From positions 186,001 to 250,000 of the forward strand of contig JAHLTZ010000019.1 in assembly GCA_025786725.1 (NCBI GenBank): DNA of 64,000 nt, given 5' to 3'. The translations under genes and the position numbers were made by a program. Positions 24,163-38,478 of the stretch are shown piece after piece. The DNA comes from Syncephalis fuscata (taxonomy: Eukaryota > Zoopagomycota > Zoopagomycetes > Zoopagales > Piptocephalidaceae). Numbering within the stretch: position 1 is the stretch's first letter; every line of letters begins with the position of its first letter. Below the pieces are notes generated by a model. That model was not told the origin of the DNA, did no database searches, and was given only the letters and a program-made list of their open reading frames with translations.

Positions 24163-25044
24163 GCTTCAAATGATGCAATTGATTGCCTCTTTGTGCACTA
24201 CAACTAACGTGGGCGTCAAGTAACAACCTATTATTGCCATGGAAGGATTTGTATTCTTATGGTTAAAAAGATATTGGTAATTACCGATATACTTTCTTTT
24301 ATATATATACGTATATATATATATGCTGGCGCTATTAGCGATATTTGCATTACATTGGCAATTAGTTTCCATTTAAATGAATGTTGTTTTTGTTTGTTCC
24401 GGGCACTCTTTAGGTTATACTAAACAATATCCCCAAGTATATGTTTGGATATTGGATAGTCGTTAAGAGCGTATGTTTCTTTCGTTTTAATATAGTTTAT
24501 TTGATAAAAAAGTGTTAAAGTATTATAATTAACAGCATGCCAATCGTTTGTTGGCTCGAGTTTATAAGATAATAATCAAAAGAAGCGAGTATGATATATT
24601 TCTGACGCTAGTGATATTACATTTATGAAGATCAATAATGAACTATTGGCAAGTATTGTCTATTCGTTCATTTCACGCTGTTTACCATTAGTTCAGTATT
24701 AATACAATACTGCATAGTATTGGTGGCCATTTCTTAGCCATTTATTTAACAATAGTATACTATTCGGCATAAAGCGTTCGATGAATCTATTTTACTTGAA
24801 TTCTTTTTACAACTTTCTACTTTTAACGCTTGTTTCTTTGTATAGCTTTTAATTCTACTACCGTTGATTTTCTAAATACGTCAATTCATACTTTAGTGCA
24901 GCCTCTTTTATTTTTAAACAATCATTATTACCCCAGTTATTATACTAGCTTTATATTAGGTTACAAAAGTAAGTAATAATTGTAGTAAGTTAAAATAGAA
25001 ATGTAAATTTGGTTCAACTATTTTATTCTATCTATACACGTAGA
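24163..25044. other. AT-rich intergenic region
   Basis: Contains a short TA run (about 24300-24325). Nothing coding was recognised. Confidence 0.5.
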
Positions 25045-25792
25045 ATGGATGATTTCTTTGACGATAATATGGAATTGTGATAACAAGTCCAAATAACACA
25101 GATTATTCTATAGATACGTCAACGACATCCTATTCAAATGATAGCAAAAACATATCCCATACTTTACTAGAAAAACATACTAGTGAAGATGCAAAATATA
25201 CAAAAGAGCCTAAAAATGACAATGATTACAAGTCTACACAAAATTATTACATTATCCACAAGATAATGTCAACAACTCAACACGTCCAATTCTGCCAGAA
25301 CATTTAAATACAAATCATTTAGTCCAATTGCCATGGTCACAGCCACATAGTTTTGCAATCACACCCGCACTAGCATCAGGTCTATTGGATTCATCAGTCT
25401 CGCTTACGCCATCGATTAACACAAATGGCATACCCGCCCCTTCATTGAACATCCAGCCTACTTTTATACATCACTCGAATGACTACTTTCCATTTACCGC
25501 TCTAAATAATTCAATTAGACTATGCGGCTCTAATGACTTATTAAATCCTGTACCGATACGACAAGATATGTATAAACGACGACGTCGACTAGCACCCGAA
25601 GAAAAGGAATGCTTAGTTGAATTATTTGAATCGGGAGAGACACGCCCCGACCAAGATAAGCGCGAACTACTATCCCGTCAACTGAAGATACCCGCTCGAT
25701 CAATTCAAGTATGGTTTCAAAACCGCCGAGCCAAGGTTAAACGAGAACAGCATCTGCTAGAGAAGGAAAGTCGCGATACATCACAAAATTAG
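25045..25792 (+). CDS. homeodomain transcription factor, frame interrupted in the N-terminal part
   Basis: The C-terminal homeodomain is complete (about 25565-25765): basic arm KRRRRL, helix 1 PEEKECLVELFESG, and recognition helix IQVWFQNRRAKVKRE with the invariant W, F, N and R. It binds DNA in the nucleus. Upstream, ATG 25045 starts MDDFFDDNM but stops at 25078. A second protein-like frame runs from 25077 to about 25210, and the homeodomain frame is open only from 25226. No GT-AG introns link the three, and each step is a -1 shift. This fits two one-base deletions (assembly error or decay) or an unusual start. The domain call is firm; the gene model is not. Confidence 0.6.
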
Positions 25793-26057
25793 CGGCTGTG
25801 TTTTAGTCAAAGCACGTTTGATCCACATGGTATCCATACTATTGTTAGAATAAGTAGCATGTGTTGATTAATATAAATAATATTGCTACTTATGGAACAC
25901 TATCTTTTGCAATATTGATTACATTCTAGCTATTATCGTATAAACTGTATCATTCTATATAATGTCAATAAAAACTTGAATACAATTAAATAATGATTAT
26001 GCTCACTGTAACCAATGTCATAATAATTGTAATAATAAGAACAGTGTCTAATGTTAT
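25793..26057. other. short intergenic region between convergent genes
   Basis: Shared 3' flank of the homeodomain gene and BUD31; contains AATAAA-like sequence on each strand. Nothing else was seen. Confidence 0.4.
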
Positions 26058-26648
26058 TTAATCAGTGCTAGCACAGCCACGACATCCACAGTGCACACAT
26101 TCAACTACTTTTCCTTCTTCCAGATTAGCGCGTGGTACACGACATACACAAGCGGTACCAAAGTTTGTATCGCGTGCTTGAATACATCGCAAACAGCATA
26201 GCTTCTCAAAACCAGGCTATAGAGATGGTGCAATACCATTAGCTGCTAATAAATAGACCATCGTAGAAGCCTACCTTTTTCCATTTAGCAATTAAATTTG
26301 TGTCGGCATAGCCTTGCTTAAGCAGATACTCGTAAAGTTCGCGTGAAATGGCCTTTCGCTTATAATATAATTCATAAACATATCGCGATCGCTGGTGATG
26401 AAGACGAAATACCGGCCAGACCGATTCCACCTTGCGTTTTCCTTCATGTGGCTCGTTTTCCACTGTAGCATAGAAACAATTAAAAGACTGATTAGAATTG
26501 AAGATTCGATTGAATCTGCGTTCTGTTTCTACATAGATGAATACTATTTACCATCACGCATCTTGCGTTGAAACTCTAACAGAGTCTCTTCAATATCATC
26601 GAAACCAGTTGGAGGCTTTTTTGCACGATTACGACGGACTTTGGGCAT
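26058..26648 (-). CDS. BUD31: BUD31/G10 pre-mRNA splicing factor
   Basis: Small spliceosome protein present in the activated spliceosome. Exons 26648-26552, 26462-26275, 26216-26058, 147 aa, the usual family length. Strongly conserved blocks are the MPKVRRNR start, [41 protein letters not shown], and the Cys-rich end ([24 protein letters not shown]) that binds zinc. All residues expected from the family appear present. The gene is divergent from RVB1 with about 280 bp between starts. Confidence 0.97.
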
Positions 26649-26927
26649 GATGAACAATGAAATGGCACTAGTAGAATAAAAAGAAAAGCTATTAATATGT
26701 TATTATGATTATTAACATGACTATTAACATTATTAACAACACTATTAACAGTTGTGTTTTCTTTTTCTTTTTTGACCAAGTGCAAATCAATCCACGATCC
26801 CTTTTACTTTTCGTTTCTTTTGCCTTCGTCGATAGTAAAGATTCACGCGTGTTTATTTTTGGTAAGCAGATTCCTGTATTAGCTGTACAAGAATCAAGTT
26901 TAACTATCGCAATTTAGACATATTACG

Positions 26928-28625
<1,698 letters not shown>

Positions 28626-31582
28626 ACAATAAACGACTTGAACGTGAAACTATACTATAGCGCTATTTTAATCTTTTTAAACGATGTTAAAAACAATAAT
28701 AAAATAAAGCTGTACAAGTAAAACAGTCTAATTATAACGCAATCCTTGTGAATAACCTGATTGTCCTACTACATTGTCGGATACAATGCACAACCTAATT
28801 AGAGTAAACATATCTCGGTAAAATGATCCCAGTCATCATGTGATTTAAAACACGAACAATCGCAATAAACAGACTAATCAACCAATTCAAATACATTGCA
28901 CAATAAGAATTCAAATCACATTAGAGGCCTGACAGGTAATGTGTATTAGAAACCGGTAATAACATATCATTGGGTATTGGCAAGCTACCCCTTATTTTCC
29001 TCTTTTCGTGTTTGATAGGTGATGCCTGTGTGTTTTATATGTATCACCTGCCTGCTATTAAGGCCAATGAGTGTTTGTGCATTGAGCCAAGTGTGATGTA
29101 GCGTATGGCTACAGCCCTTCAACAACTGAAACCGCTATTTGTTTCTATTGGCACGTGCCGATAAAGAGAAAAGATACGGAGAGAGAAAGCAAATATGCAG
29201 AATGTCACCATAAACACTTTATTCCGTCGAAAGGAAGAAAGGAAGCAGCAGTTGCAAAAAGGTGCACCCTCATCTCAAACACCTTGTGTTATGCTACGTT
29301 TCTGTACTTCGCAAACCGCTAGATTGGTTTTTAAAATAGTGCAGCCCATAACTATTGAGCACCATGAATTGTGCGCATTTTGTTTTAACAACAATAGCAA
29401 ATAGATACCGCCTACCAAGTGGCTGACCACTAAGGGCTATTATCTTGCAATGGCTCGTGTTATTGTTATGTCATTGTCATTGTCATGTTCATTGTCATTG
29501 TTGCTATCTTCATGGTTGTCATTATTATCGTTAATCATCGTTTTCATCTTTATGGCCGCATCTAAGCGCGGTTCAATAAACAAAGAGTTACGCTATCATC
29601 GGCAATGATCGCGCCGACATCAACACGAGTAGCTTACGTCTAGAACAATTTACCAAAAGGCCTATATTCATGGTCGTCTACTGTTGTATTACACTACATG
29701 TTAGTAAATTAGACAAACAAATAGCGCGGGATAGGTCCCAGTTCATTAAAAAAACCCGGATGTTCATATTACTGTGCTGCCCAGAGAATGCCGATTAATG
29801 TTCTTTTTAAAATTATTTATTGATTAATACTAAATTAAATAAAGTATATTAACATTGATACGTATTAATACAATTGATACAATTCATATTACTAACTAAA
29901 AGCGCCATTGGCATATTATTGACAACCTATCAAATAAACAAATTGTATTTGCTGTCCATAGACGGCTAACATCGGATATGTCACAAGCTGTGACTGAAAC
30001 AAACTCATTTATCGATTGTCCGGATTCATGGAATGCTACACTCTAGTCATCCGATGCAACTCGTGCCAATATGTCGCCTTATGGTAAAGACAATGATGGC
30101 GTATTGCTTTGTTTTCCATCTCGTTCTTTTCTTTTTTACATTCTATATGAACTAAAATGGTCGCTGTTTTAGGCAATTATCGCATGGCTAATTTGCCTTT
30201 TGAGGCAGGAGGCATAAATTCAGGCATTCTTTGAGATATCTCCTGTTTCACCATAATTGACCCTTTGTACATAACGTGAGATACCGCTAAAGTTTCAAAA
30301 TCATCCTTGGTCCTTTTCTGGATCCGTATGGTGCGCACAAGCAAGCAAATGAGCTTCTCTGTTATGTCACACCTATACACATGTTCTTCTCCTTATCCTT
30401 GATGCCGGTCCAAGCAACATTGACGAATTGGTGGTGGCGGTGGTTCCGTGTCTGTACCCCATCTTGTCCATCGTATCAGTAATAGCAACCGCAACTCATC
30501 ATCACCATCCACCTGGCTGAACCTGTCGTGGTCTCATGTATCCCTTCAACATGGGCACTTACTTATTGTAGTCTCCTACTTCCAAATCTTGTGGGTGTTT
30601 TACTCCTTTGGATTCTCATACTTCCTATTCTTTCTAACATGTGGTGTTGGTTCAAGTGTTACAAGTCCGCTCGTTTCTGTTAAAAGCCCGGCGTTTGCCC
30701 TGTCAATCGCCATCCTATATTTTTTACATTTATCGAAAACGACTTGTCTTCCTTGCTTATTCTCGTTCCACAGCTGTCAATGCCCTTTACGTGCTATTAT
30801 TTCTAACTACACCTTTGCTGAGTGCAATTCAATATCGCGGTCATATACATTTACTGCATACGTACCTATACAAGAAGCACATTATACTGCAACCACTTTG
30901 AACATCGCCAATCATCGTGAGCTGCTTGATATTTCTTTTTCTTCTTTTTATTTCAAGTAAGACTGCGTGGACAGTCCATTTTTGCTATTTGCATCCAACT
31001 TTCGTGTAGTGGTTTATTCTACGCACCATACATTTAGAACTGCTACGTTTAACGCATTGCTTCTACGCGCGAATCACATCAACGAACACTACCACATACA
31101 GTACTGGTGGATTAACTTGCCGTCTACATACTTTTCAACACGCACATCTACAATTTCTTTTACAAAATTACATTCATTTCTATAGTTATAGACAGTGATT
31201 GTTTTACTTTCTCTCTCTCCGCTTTTCACTCTTTTATTGCAATTCATTCGTTTATGGTTTTTGACAATTGACCCTACCATTTACAACAACATTTATACAC
31301 TCGCTTCATATCAGTTCTGTGTTGGCTGGTCTATCACAGCTGAATCCGTTTTTACTACCTCTACCCTCTGCACTTTCACACCTCCATTATCTTTTAAATT
31401 CTGACGACATTTGATTTACTTTTTACTTTTATTTGGAGTTACAAGTTTGGCAACCGTTCTTTTATTTACACGTGCCAATTTCAATTCACTTATAGATTTA
31501 GACGTTTGGCTTATCCGATTAACGAAAGCCGCTCACTCACTCGCTCACTTGACACGTTTATACCACTACAAATATATTCAAC
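28626..31582. other. long intergenic region upstream of the C2H2 gene
   Basis: About 2.95 kb without a convincing gene. It contains a TCATTG-type microsatellite-like stretch (about 29460-29530) and, from about 30450 to 31570, a strongly pyrimidine-rich strand that could be a long promoter or 5' leader for the zinc-finger gene. Open frames here (29195-29404, 30448-30960, 30967-31185) have no domain and follow base bias. An unseen ncRNA or short spliced gene cannot be excluded. Confidence 0.45.
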
Positions 31583-32968
31583 ATGGGTCAAATGGCAAAA
31601 TCAGTAGCCATTTATCGTTGTGACTATCCGGGTTGTGATCGTCGCTTTGCGGCCAGCGGTCATTTGGCGCGCCATCGCCGTGTTCATACCGGCGAACGTC
31701 GTTTCATCTGTCCTTATGAAGGCTGTGGCGGTCGCTTTAGCCGCAAGGACAATATGATGCAACACTACCGCACTCACTACGGTATTCGTGTTCGTCGGCC
31801 AAAAAAGACGGCCGAGGAAATGGCCGATGAAGACTACGACCGTGAGCTGGAACAACGCCGTAAGCAAATTGTCGATGCTATGGCCGTTGAAGCCACTGCT
31901 CGTATGAAGATTGTTGAGCAGCAACGCGAGTTGATGCATCACCAACAACATTCACGCTATCCTTCATACGATAGATCAGCAACTAGCAGTGTAGGACCAA
32001 GTCCAGCGCATGGATACGGCAAAGCTACCTTTGAACACCATCGTCGCTCTGCCTCCGACTCCATCTCAGTTACCCAACGACCATTCTCTATGCTTCGTTT
32101 CCGTGATCTTATTACAAAAGATTCCTATGAGACTCGTGATGGCCGAGTACAAAAGCGCGAACGTGATCTACAACAGCTTATTCCAATTCACTCGTCCATT
32201 GAACGCTGCGACACTTCCTCTTCGATTGAATCCGACTACTCGTCGGCTTTCTCTCGTGGCACAGCCGTTCATGGTCATGCCGGGGCCACTCCTGAGCAAA
32301 CACCTCAGCTATTGCCTTCATCAAGCCTATTCACTCGCCGTGACATGACTACACGCAGTGTATCACGCTCTCCTATCATGGCCCCTCGTCGATTCTCTCC
32401 TTACGAGTCATTCAGCGTTTCACCTCAAAACACACCTTTGATGCAACAACGCCACGACATCCACTCGGAGTATACATCGCCTGTTGCAAAGACCTCCGCC
32501 ACTAGCTATGCCTATGCTAACAAGTATGAGCATACAGTGCGATCCACTGTGCCGATTGCCGCTCCTTTGCCTCAGCGCCATCATCTTCAACAGCAACACC
32601 ATACTCGTAGCTTGCCCAGCCCAAGCAATAGTCCCACTTTATTGCACCGCTTGCCATTGCCACATCCCATGGGTATGATGCAACATCCAGCCATTTCAAC
32701 CGATGTTCTACCCGTGCATTCAAAGCGTCATATAATGTTCCTACCTCGACCAGACTCGGCCGATCCATTCTTCAATCACTCATCGACTACATCACACCCG
32801 TATCGCCCATTACCAGACCATCTTCCGTCGGCTCTCTATCCAACAATGAACGCATTACTTTGCCACCTCTTCGTCAGCTTACCCTTTCATCACCCTCTTC
32901 CTCCACTTCTACCACACCCATCACCGTACGCTTACCCTCGATGGCTCAAACACTTTGAGTCCATTTGA
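31583..32968 (+). CDS. C2H2 zinc-finger transcription factor, NRG1-like
   Basis: ATG 31583 opens a frame with two adjacent C2H2 fingers near the N-terminus (YRCDYPGCDRRF...HLARHRRVHTGERRF and CPYEGCGGRFSRKDN...HYRTH). The GHLARH plus RFSRKDNxxQHYRTH pattern matches the NRG1 group of fungal regulators of glucose response and morphology. The rest is a Ser/Pro/His/Gln-rich region with a charged helix (about residues 75-110). Single-exon frame of 461 aa. The last ~55 codons look better in another frame (PITRPSSVGSLSNNERITLP, then LPPLRQL, stop at 32958), suggesting a -1 slip near 32760-32830. The specific target is unknown. Confidence 0.82.
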   Translation: MGQMAKSVAIYRCDYPGCDRRFAASGHLARHRRVHTGERRFICPYEGCGGRFSRKDNMMQHYRTHYGIRVRRPKKTAEEMADEDYDRELEQRRKQIVDAMAVEATARMKIVEQQRELMHHQQHSRYPSYDRSATSSVGPSPAHGYGKATFEHHRRSASDSISVTQRPFSMLRFRDLITKDSYETRDGRVQKRERDLQQLIPIHSSIERCDTSSSIESDYSSAFSRGTAVHGHAGATPEQTPQLLPSSSLFTRRDMTTRSVSRSPIMAPRRFSPYESFSVSPQNTPLMQQRHDIHSEYTSPVAKTSATSYAYANKYEHTVRSTVPIAAPLPQRHHLQQQHHTRSLPSPSNSPTLLHRLPLPHPMGMMQHPAISTDVLPVHSKRHIMFLPRPDSADPFFNHSSTTSHPYRPLPDHLPSALYPTMNALLCHLFVSLPFHHPLPPLLPHPSPYAYPRWLKHFESI

Positions 32969-33365
32969 TGGTGTTGCTTCTATTGCTATTATAGCATTAT
33001 ACTTTACTTTATTCTCTTAGCGCGCGTCAATTTATTTTCTGTTTTCTTTTATGCCTTGAACGGTGTAGTTGAATGGTAACAAGTATAGCACACTTTATAG
33101 TGAATATCAATAGATATATGTTGGCACTATAGTTTGAATACTATACAGCCAACAGCCATTGTTATAAAGAATAGCTGCTATACCAATCCATTTGGCTATA
33201 TCTGCTGCAATTACGCTCGAGATAAAGCAGCTGCCACGTCCCTCTGTCTGCTTTTTAAACGATATGTTTATGTGCGCGTGCGTGCGCGCTTGTGTGTCAA
33301 TATAACATTTAAAAGTAATTATTTCCATTAGTGCATTTCTTTCTATCTTGTTAAGTAAATTTATC
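32969..33365. other. intergenic between the C2H2 gene and GWT1
   Basis: Includes a short GT/GC alternating run (GTGCGCGTGCGTGCGCGCTTGTGTG, about 33272-33296). No gene was seen. Confidence 0.45.
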
Positions 33366-35417
33366 ATGGAACAACTTAGTGAAAAGGTTGCGGCTCAGTA
33401 CTATGACCAACTGCAATATCCTGTCGATCATAATATAGTATTAGATACTATTGAAGAAATGGATAAGCAGAAATACCGCGACGAACAAATAAACTGGGTG
33501 AGCGGCCACACTGGCTCTAACTACCTGGACATTATCAATGTTATTGCCGTCTCTGTGGTAATGCTGCTTGCTTTAGCGTGTTGCGTATAGTAATTATAAA
33601 CATGTCGCCTCTATTCTTGTTCTTGTTCTAGTCTTTCGTTTGGCTATGGCGCTGTCTACAGTTAACGAGCCAGCAACGTACTCTGCAATTCTCCTGGATA
33701 CAGTTTGCTATGGAATTCAGTCTTATTGTTATCCCGTCACTTATCAGTATAACCTACGCTGACTATGCACTTTTAATGAATCTAACTGCTCTAATGATTG
33801 GCACAACTGCTTATTTCTATGCGTAAGTAACTGGATATTATACTGCTAGTAGTAGTAGTAGTTTATTAATTGGTTATATAGACGTAGTCAGTTATCTGAA
33901 CCAGTAGCAAAACCAGTTAAAACGGTTACTTCGGGTGTTCAAATATCGCGTAAATCATGGCTTTCAATCTATCGGGCCTTACTTATGCTGCAGACTTGTG
34001 CGGCTATTCTAGCTGTTGACTTTCCAGTATTTCCACGACGATTTGCTAAAGTGGAAACATTTGGCGTTTCTCTTGTAGGTGAATAGGGTGTATTGATTAA
34101 TTAATTAACTAATTAGTATTAATATGTATATGATGAATATACTAATTAGATGGATCTTGGTGTCGGTGCTGTGGTATTCTCATCGGGTGTTGTAGCCGCA
34201 AGACCATTTCTATTGGATACAGCCAAAGCGCAGGCCAGTCTGTGGCATCGCTTGAAACAATCGATACACGATTCAATGGTTCTACTGCTTATTGGGTCAG
34301 CTCGATTACTCGCGGTTAAAGGCACCGAATATCAGGTATAGGCAATATAGAAATACACTAGAATAGTTGTATAAATACTCATTATCATCATTATTAGGAA
34401 CATGTTACGGAATACGGCGTCCATTGGAACTTTTTCTTTACATTGGGCTGTCTTCCTGTTCTAGTGGCAATCTTTCACGGCCTTACTCGATCACCAGGAC
34501 TTGTGGCCATTGCTATTGCTACAGGTAATGTAGAACAATAATATACACTATTCGTTTACTTATTAACAATATAGGTTATCAATTCGCATTAACTTATTGG
34601 GGAGGCGAAGAGTATATATTAAATGCTCCACGCGATAATCTTGTTAGTATGAATCGCGAAGGTTTATTTAGTATTGCTGGTAAGTAACCATAATGTAGCT
34701 TGATTGAATAATTATAAATAACATGTATACATATAAATGATTATATTAGGCTATCTTTCAATCTTTTTATTTGCTATGGATGTAGGACAACATGTACTAC
34801 CTGATGCTATCTCACCAGCAAGTGCCCGCAAAAGAGTAGTTCGTTTGTCACTGCAATCCCTTGGATTCTGGGCTGTATTGGCCGGTATAACAACAGGATG
34901 GGGTATTCAAGTATCACGTAGAATGGTAAGTAGTTACGAACATTAATAATATTAGTGTTACTAACTCGGCTTTAGACAAATCTACCTTATGTTCTTTGGA
35001 TAGTGGCATTCAGTCTTTCATTTATGGCTGTGCTGCATATAATGGAGCTGATTCTTGCACCCATTGAAAAGGTTAAACTTACAAAGTTAGCAACATCTGC
35101 CAAGATTGTAGAAATGAAACCAAATGAATATCAACGCTTGCTATGCCGACTTCAAACGCCATTTATCCTAGATGCCATCAACAATCATAGTATGAAGATA
35201 TTCTTACTGGTCAGTTTTATAACTTTTAATCTATCCATTATACTAACTAGTATATTTACATTTATCTATATTTATTTATACAATATAGGCCAATTTATCA
35301 ACTGGATTGGTCAACTTTTCAATGCGTACGTTATACGCTTCTTCTATAACCTCCATGGCCGTCCTATCTGCCTATCTACTATTCATTTGCCTAGCTGCTA
35401 CTAGTCTGGCCTATTAG
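33366..35417 (+). CDS. GWT1: GPI-anchored wall transfer protein (GlcN-PI inositol acyltransferase)
   Basis: ER multi-pass membrane enzyme that adds an acyl chain to inositol in GPI anchor synthesis (PIG-W/Gwt1). Nine exons: 33366-33557, 33632-33822, 33882-34074, 34150-34335, 34398-34524, 34575-34679, 34750-34925, 34976-35209, 35289-35417; 510 aa. Family blocks: [13 protein letters not shown] near the N-terminus, [70 protein letters not shown], and [18 protein letters not shown] at the end. About a dozen hydrophobic helices. The N-terminal ~45 residues extend beyond the usual start. The last intron stays open in frame if retained, giving a shorter alternative tail. Confidence 0.96.
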
Positions 35418-36230
35418 TGGCATGCCAAGCAACTTGTAAATCAAACGATGGCATCATACGTTCTACGTAGAATCAATCGATCAATCCATTGAATCCACGT
35501 GAATAAAATAAAAGTAAAAATGAAAATACTTTCGGCACTCATGTTTCCGCCACTTCTCACGATACAATACACACTGTGCACACAATGACATTTTGAGATA
35601 AGATGAAACAACATCAGTTTGTGGGTGGGCACCTATTAAATTGCCGATATATTTACTTTTTTCTTTTGAACAAATCAAACACACGGGTCCATTAGTGAAT
35701 GTGTGAATAAATGATGCTAATTTGCCCAGGCTATAATATATAGCCAAGTGGGTTCGGTCATCTAAAATGTCTGTGATATAACCACACATAACTTGTCAAC
35801 AGCCATTGTTCATTGTTATTATTATGAATGTTATATTTATTAACATTTTATTATTGTTACTATAAGAATTTGCATCTTACACTTATTACTTACACACACA
35901 CACACACACACACGCACATAAACGCACTTGCACTCTTATACTTTCTACTTTAACCAAACCGACGCACACCCCTACTATTCGACCCTTGCATTCACCCGGT
36001 TTCTTCCGTGGACGGACCGCTTATCATTGCTCGTGCGTAGTAGTAATAGTAGTAGTTTTGTGGTGGCTCGTTCCGACTCTAGAGAGACGTGCCAGTGCAC
36101 TGTTGATTTTGGGAGGTGTAATAGTAACGCAGTAATTGCAGTGCTTAACTAAGCTTGATTGCGCCACTATTGGCAGCATTAGTGACTTGGTAGCTGCTAT
36201 TAAGCAACTACTGGCAAACAACGGCTAGAC
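35418..36230. other. intergenic with an AC microsatellite
   Basis: Holds an (AC)n run at about 35891-35912 and CT/CA-rich sequence before the ERT1-like gene. Minus-strand ORFs at 35441-35789 show no domain and are not called. Confidence 0.45.
35891..35912. repeat. (AC)n microsatellite
   Basis: About eleven perfect CA/AC dinucleotides, followed by degenerate CGCACATAAACGCAC. It lies about 320 bp upstream of the ERT1-like start. Confidence 0.9.
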
Positions 36231-38478
36231 ATGTCCGAATCAATAAGCGCTATGACGCCCCCGGCGGGTAATTTAGTACGTGCTACAGTCAAGATGGAGC
36301 ACCAACCTGCACATGCTGTATCTTCAATGGCCGCGTCAGCTTCGTCTTTTTCTTCCACTTCCACGCCCACAGCGTCTGGTGTCATTCCTTTATCTTTTCA
36401 CTCGCTATCGTCTACGCCTGGAAATCTACCGATTGCCTTTGTGCCTGCACCACTTCTATCGACTACGATTAACTCGGCTGGCAATTCATTAACCGGATCA
36501 CCTACGGCTTGTGCACGAACTGCCTCGATTGACCCAGGATTCGGTGGCTACTTAAAGGACCAATCATTGCTATACAATAGCCATAACGGTAATAATAGCT
36601 ATAATAGTAGTGCTGCTAGCAATAACGGTGGCACTGATACTTGCGCCTCGTTCCATCGACGGAAAAAAGCTTCGCGTGCCTGTCTTCATTGTCAAAAGGC
36701 ACACTTAACGTGCGACGATAGTAAGTCATAGCTGCCTTTGTGGTGCACGCCATTCATAGATATGACCGGCTAATGTTCATTTTCTGCCTTTGATTAGATC
36801 GACCTTGCCAGCGGTGTATTAAACGAGGTCTAACTGAAACGTGTGCAGACGGTTTAAGGAAACGTGCCAAATATCTACAGGAATCACAAGAAGGTAAGTA
36901 ATTTAAGCAGTTGTATGGCAGATACTTATATTTTGCTTATACCTAGAAGGAGCATCGTCACCCGAGAAAAGCACACCAGCAAGCTCAGCCAGCCAGATTG
37001 CTGATATCAATAATACGCCCACTGTCTCAACGTTTGATTATAGCGATTCGTTTTCTGCCGTTGCCGCCGCAGCAGCCGCAGCATTAGGCTCAGTAGCCAA
37101 TACGAATTCGAGCGAGGAGACATCACCAGCCCCAGGATTTGACTTTGGCAGTGAAACATTAAATCTGGAGTACGCCATTCTCAGTAGCATGCTGGCCAAT
37201 CCTGCATTGGCAGCGCTCAGCAATGCTACTACAAAAAACAATGCGTCTCCATCGTCATCATCACCACCAACAATGGCCGTGGATAATGCAAACATGTCAT
37301 CCATCTATGCTGGCCTACCCGATATGAGTATGATTGAGACATCGGCATGGTCCAACTCATCTGCTTTGGCCCAGTCAGCATCGGGAGTGGAGGGTGTACT
37401 GTCCAATAGTGTCACCTCACAGCTGGGCCAATCTGCTTTACTATCATCTACAGCAGCAGCGGCAGCCGCGGCACTTTTAGCACAAACGCAGCAATCTATC
37501 ACATTAAACGATGTCTCACTAGCACAGCCATTATCGCCATCCAATTATGCCAATCTCAATACGTATAGCAATAGTCAATCACATGCACAACAATTATCAC
37601 AGCAACAGCAACAACAACAACAACAGCAGCAGCAACAATATAATCTACTAAATGGCAGTAGAACAGCATTAAGTGCCTATGAACTGTACGCACAAGTACA
37701 AGAACCATATGACTACACGTCAGGATTCCATCATTTATTACAGCATTTGAAAGAGCGGTAAGTTTACTGATTTATTAAATACTATTAATGTCTAATCATC
37801 ATTCATTATTTTAGTATGAGTAAAGAAGATATGATGCGTGTATGTCGAGCGATGGCCTCAATTCGCCCATCTTTAATTGCACTTATTATGAATCTTACGC
37901 GTGAAGATCTAATTTTTATGGAAAAGTGTTTCCAACGTACATTATTGGTAATAGTCAAGTTATAACAATAATAATATGTGCTAATAATATAATATTATAG
38001 GAATTTGAAAAACTAATAAGCTATTCTGGCACACCAACTGTTGTATGGCGACGTACTGGTCTTATTTCATTTGTAGGCAAGGAATTTACCCTATTAACAC
38101 AATGGACACGCGACCAACTACTTGGCAAGCCCATGTATATTTATGAGGTAAGTGATATATGTGCTATAGCTGATTAGTGAATATTAATGTCATTGGCTGA
38201 TATCATTAGCTAATGGATGTTCGCTCGGCCGTAAACTACTGGGAAGAGTTTTGTATGCACGCTTTTGATAATGCACATCAATCTGTACAGACAACGTGTA
38301 CTCTACAGTCACCTGATGGTCGAAGTGTACCTTGCACTTTTTGCTTTACGATTAAACGAGATATATTTGACATACCATTGGCTATTGTAGGCAACGTAAG
38401 TATAATGGAAAACGAATACAACAGCTATCCTCTAATTTGTTATTATAACTATTATAGTTTTTGCCAATTCTTCGATAG
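36231..38478 (+). CDS. ERT1: Zn2Cys6-PAS regulator of the ERT1/AcuK/AcuM gluconeogenesis group
   Basis: Nuclear transcription factor; family members control gluconeogenesis and non-fermentable carbon use. Exons 36231-36720, 36798-36893, 36947-37757, 37815-37947, 38001-38147, 38210-38395, 38458-38478; 627 aa. After a Ser/Thr/Ala-rich N-terminus comes the zinc cluster, split by intron 1: [15 protein letters not shown], then [13 protein letters not shown], followed by KRAKYL typical of this group. The middle is low complexity with a poly-Ala run and ten or more Gln. The C-terminus is the PAS-like block ([72 protein letters not shown]). The final coding exon is only 21 nt. Confidence 0.93.

Noticed and set aside
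29195-29404. 69-codon ORF in the long intergenic region
   Set aside because: It has an ATG and mixed composition but no domain, no neighbouring exons and no clear coding bias.
30448-30960. 170-codon plus-strand ORF upstream of the C2H2 gene
   Set aside because: It lies in pyrimidine-rich DNA that gives Ser/Leu/Phe-rich frames in several phases at once. It has no ATG context or domain and is more likely leader or promoter.
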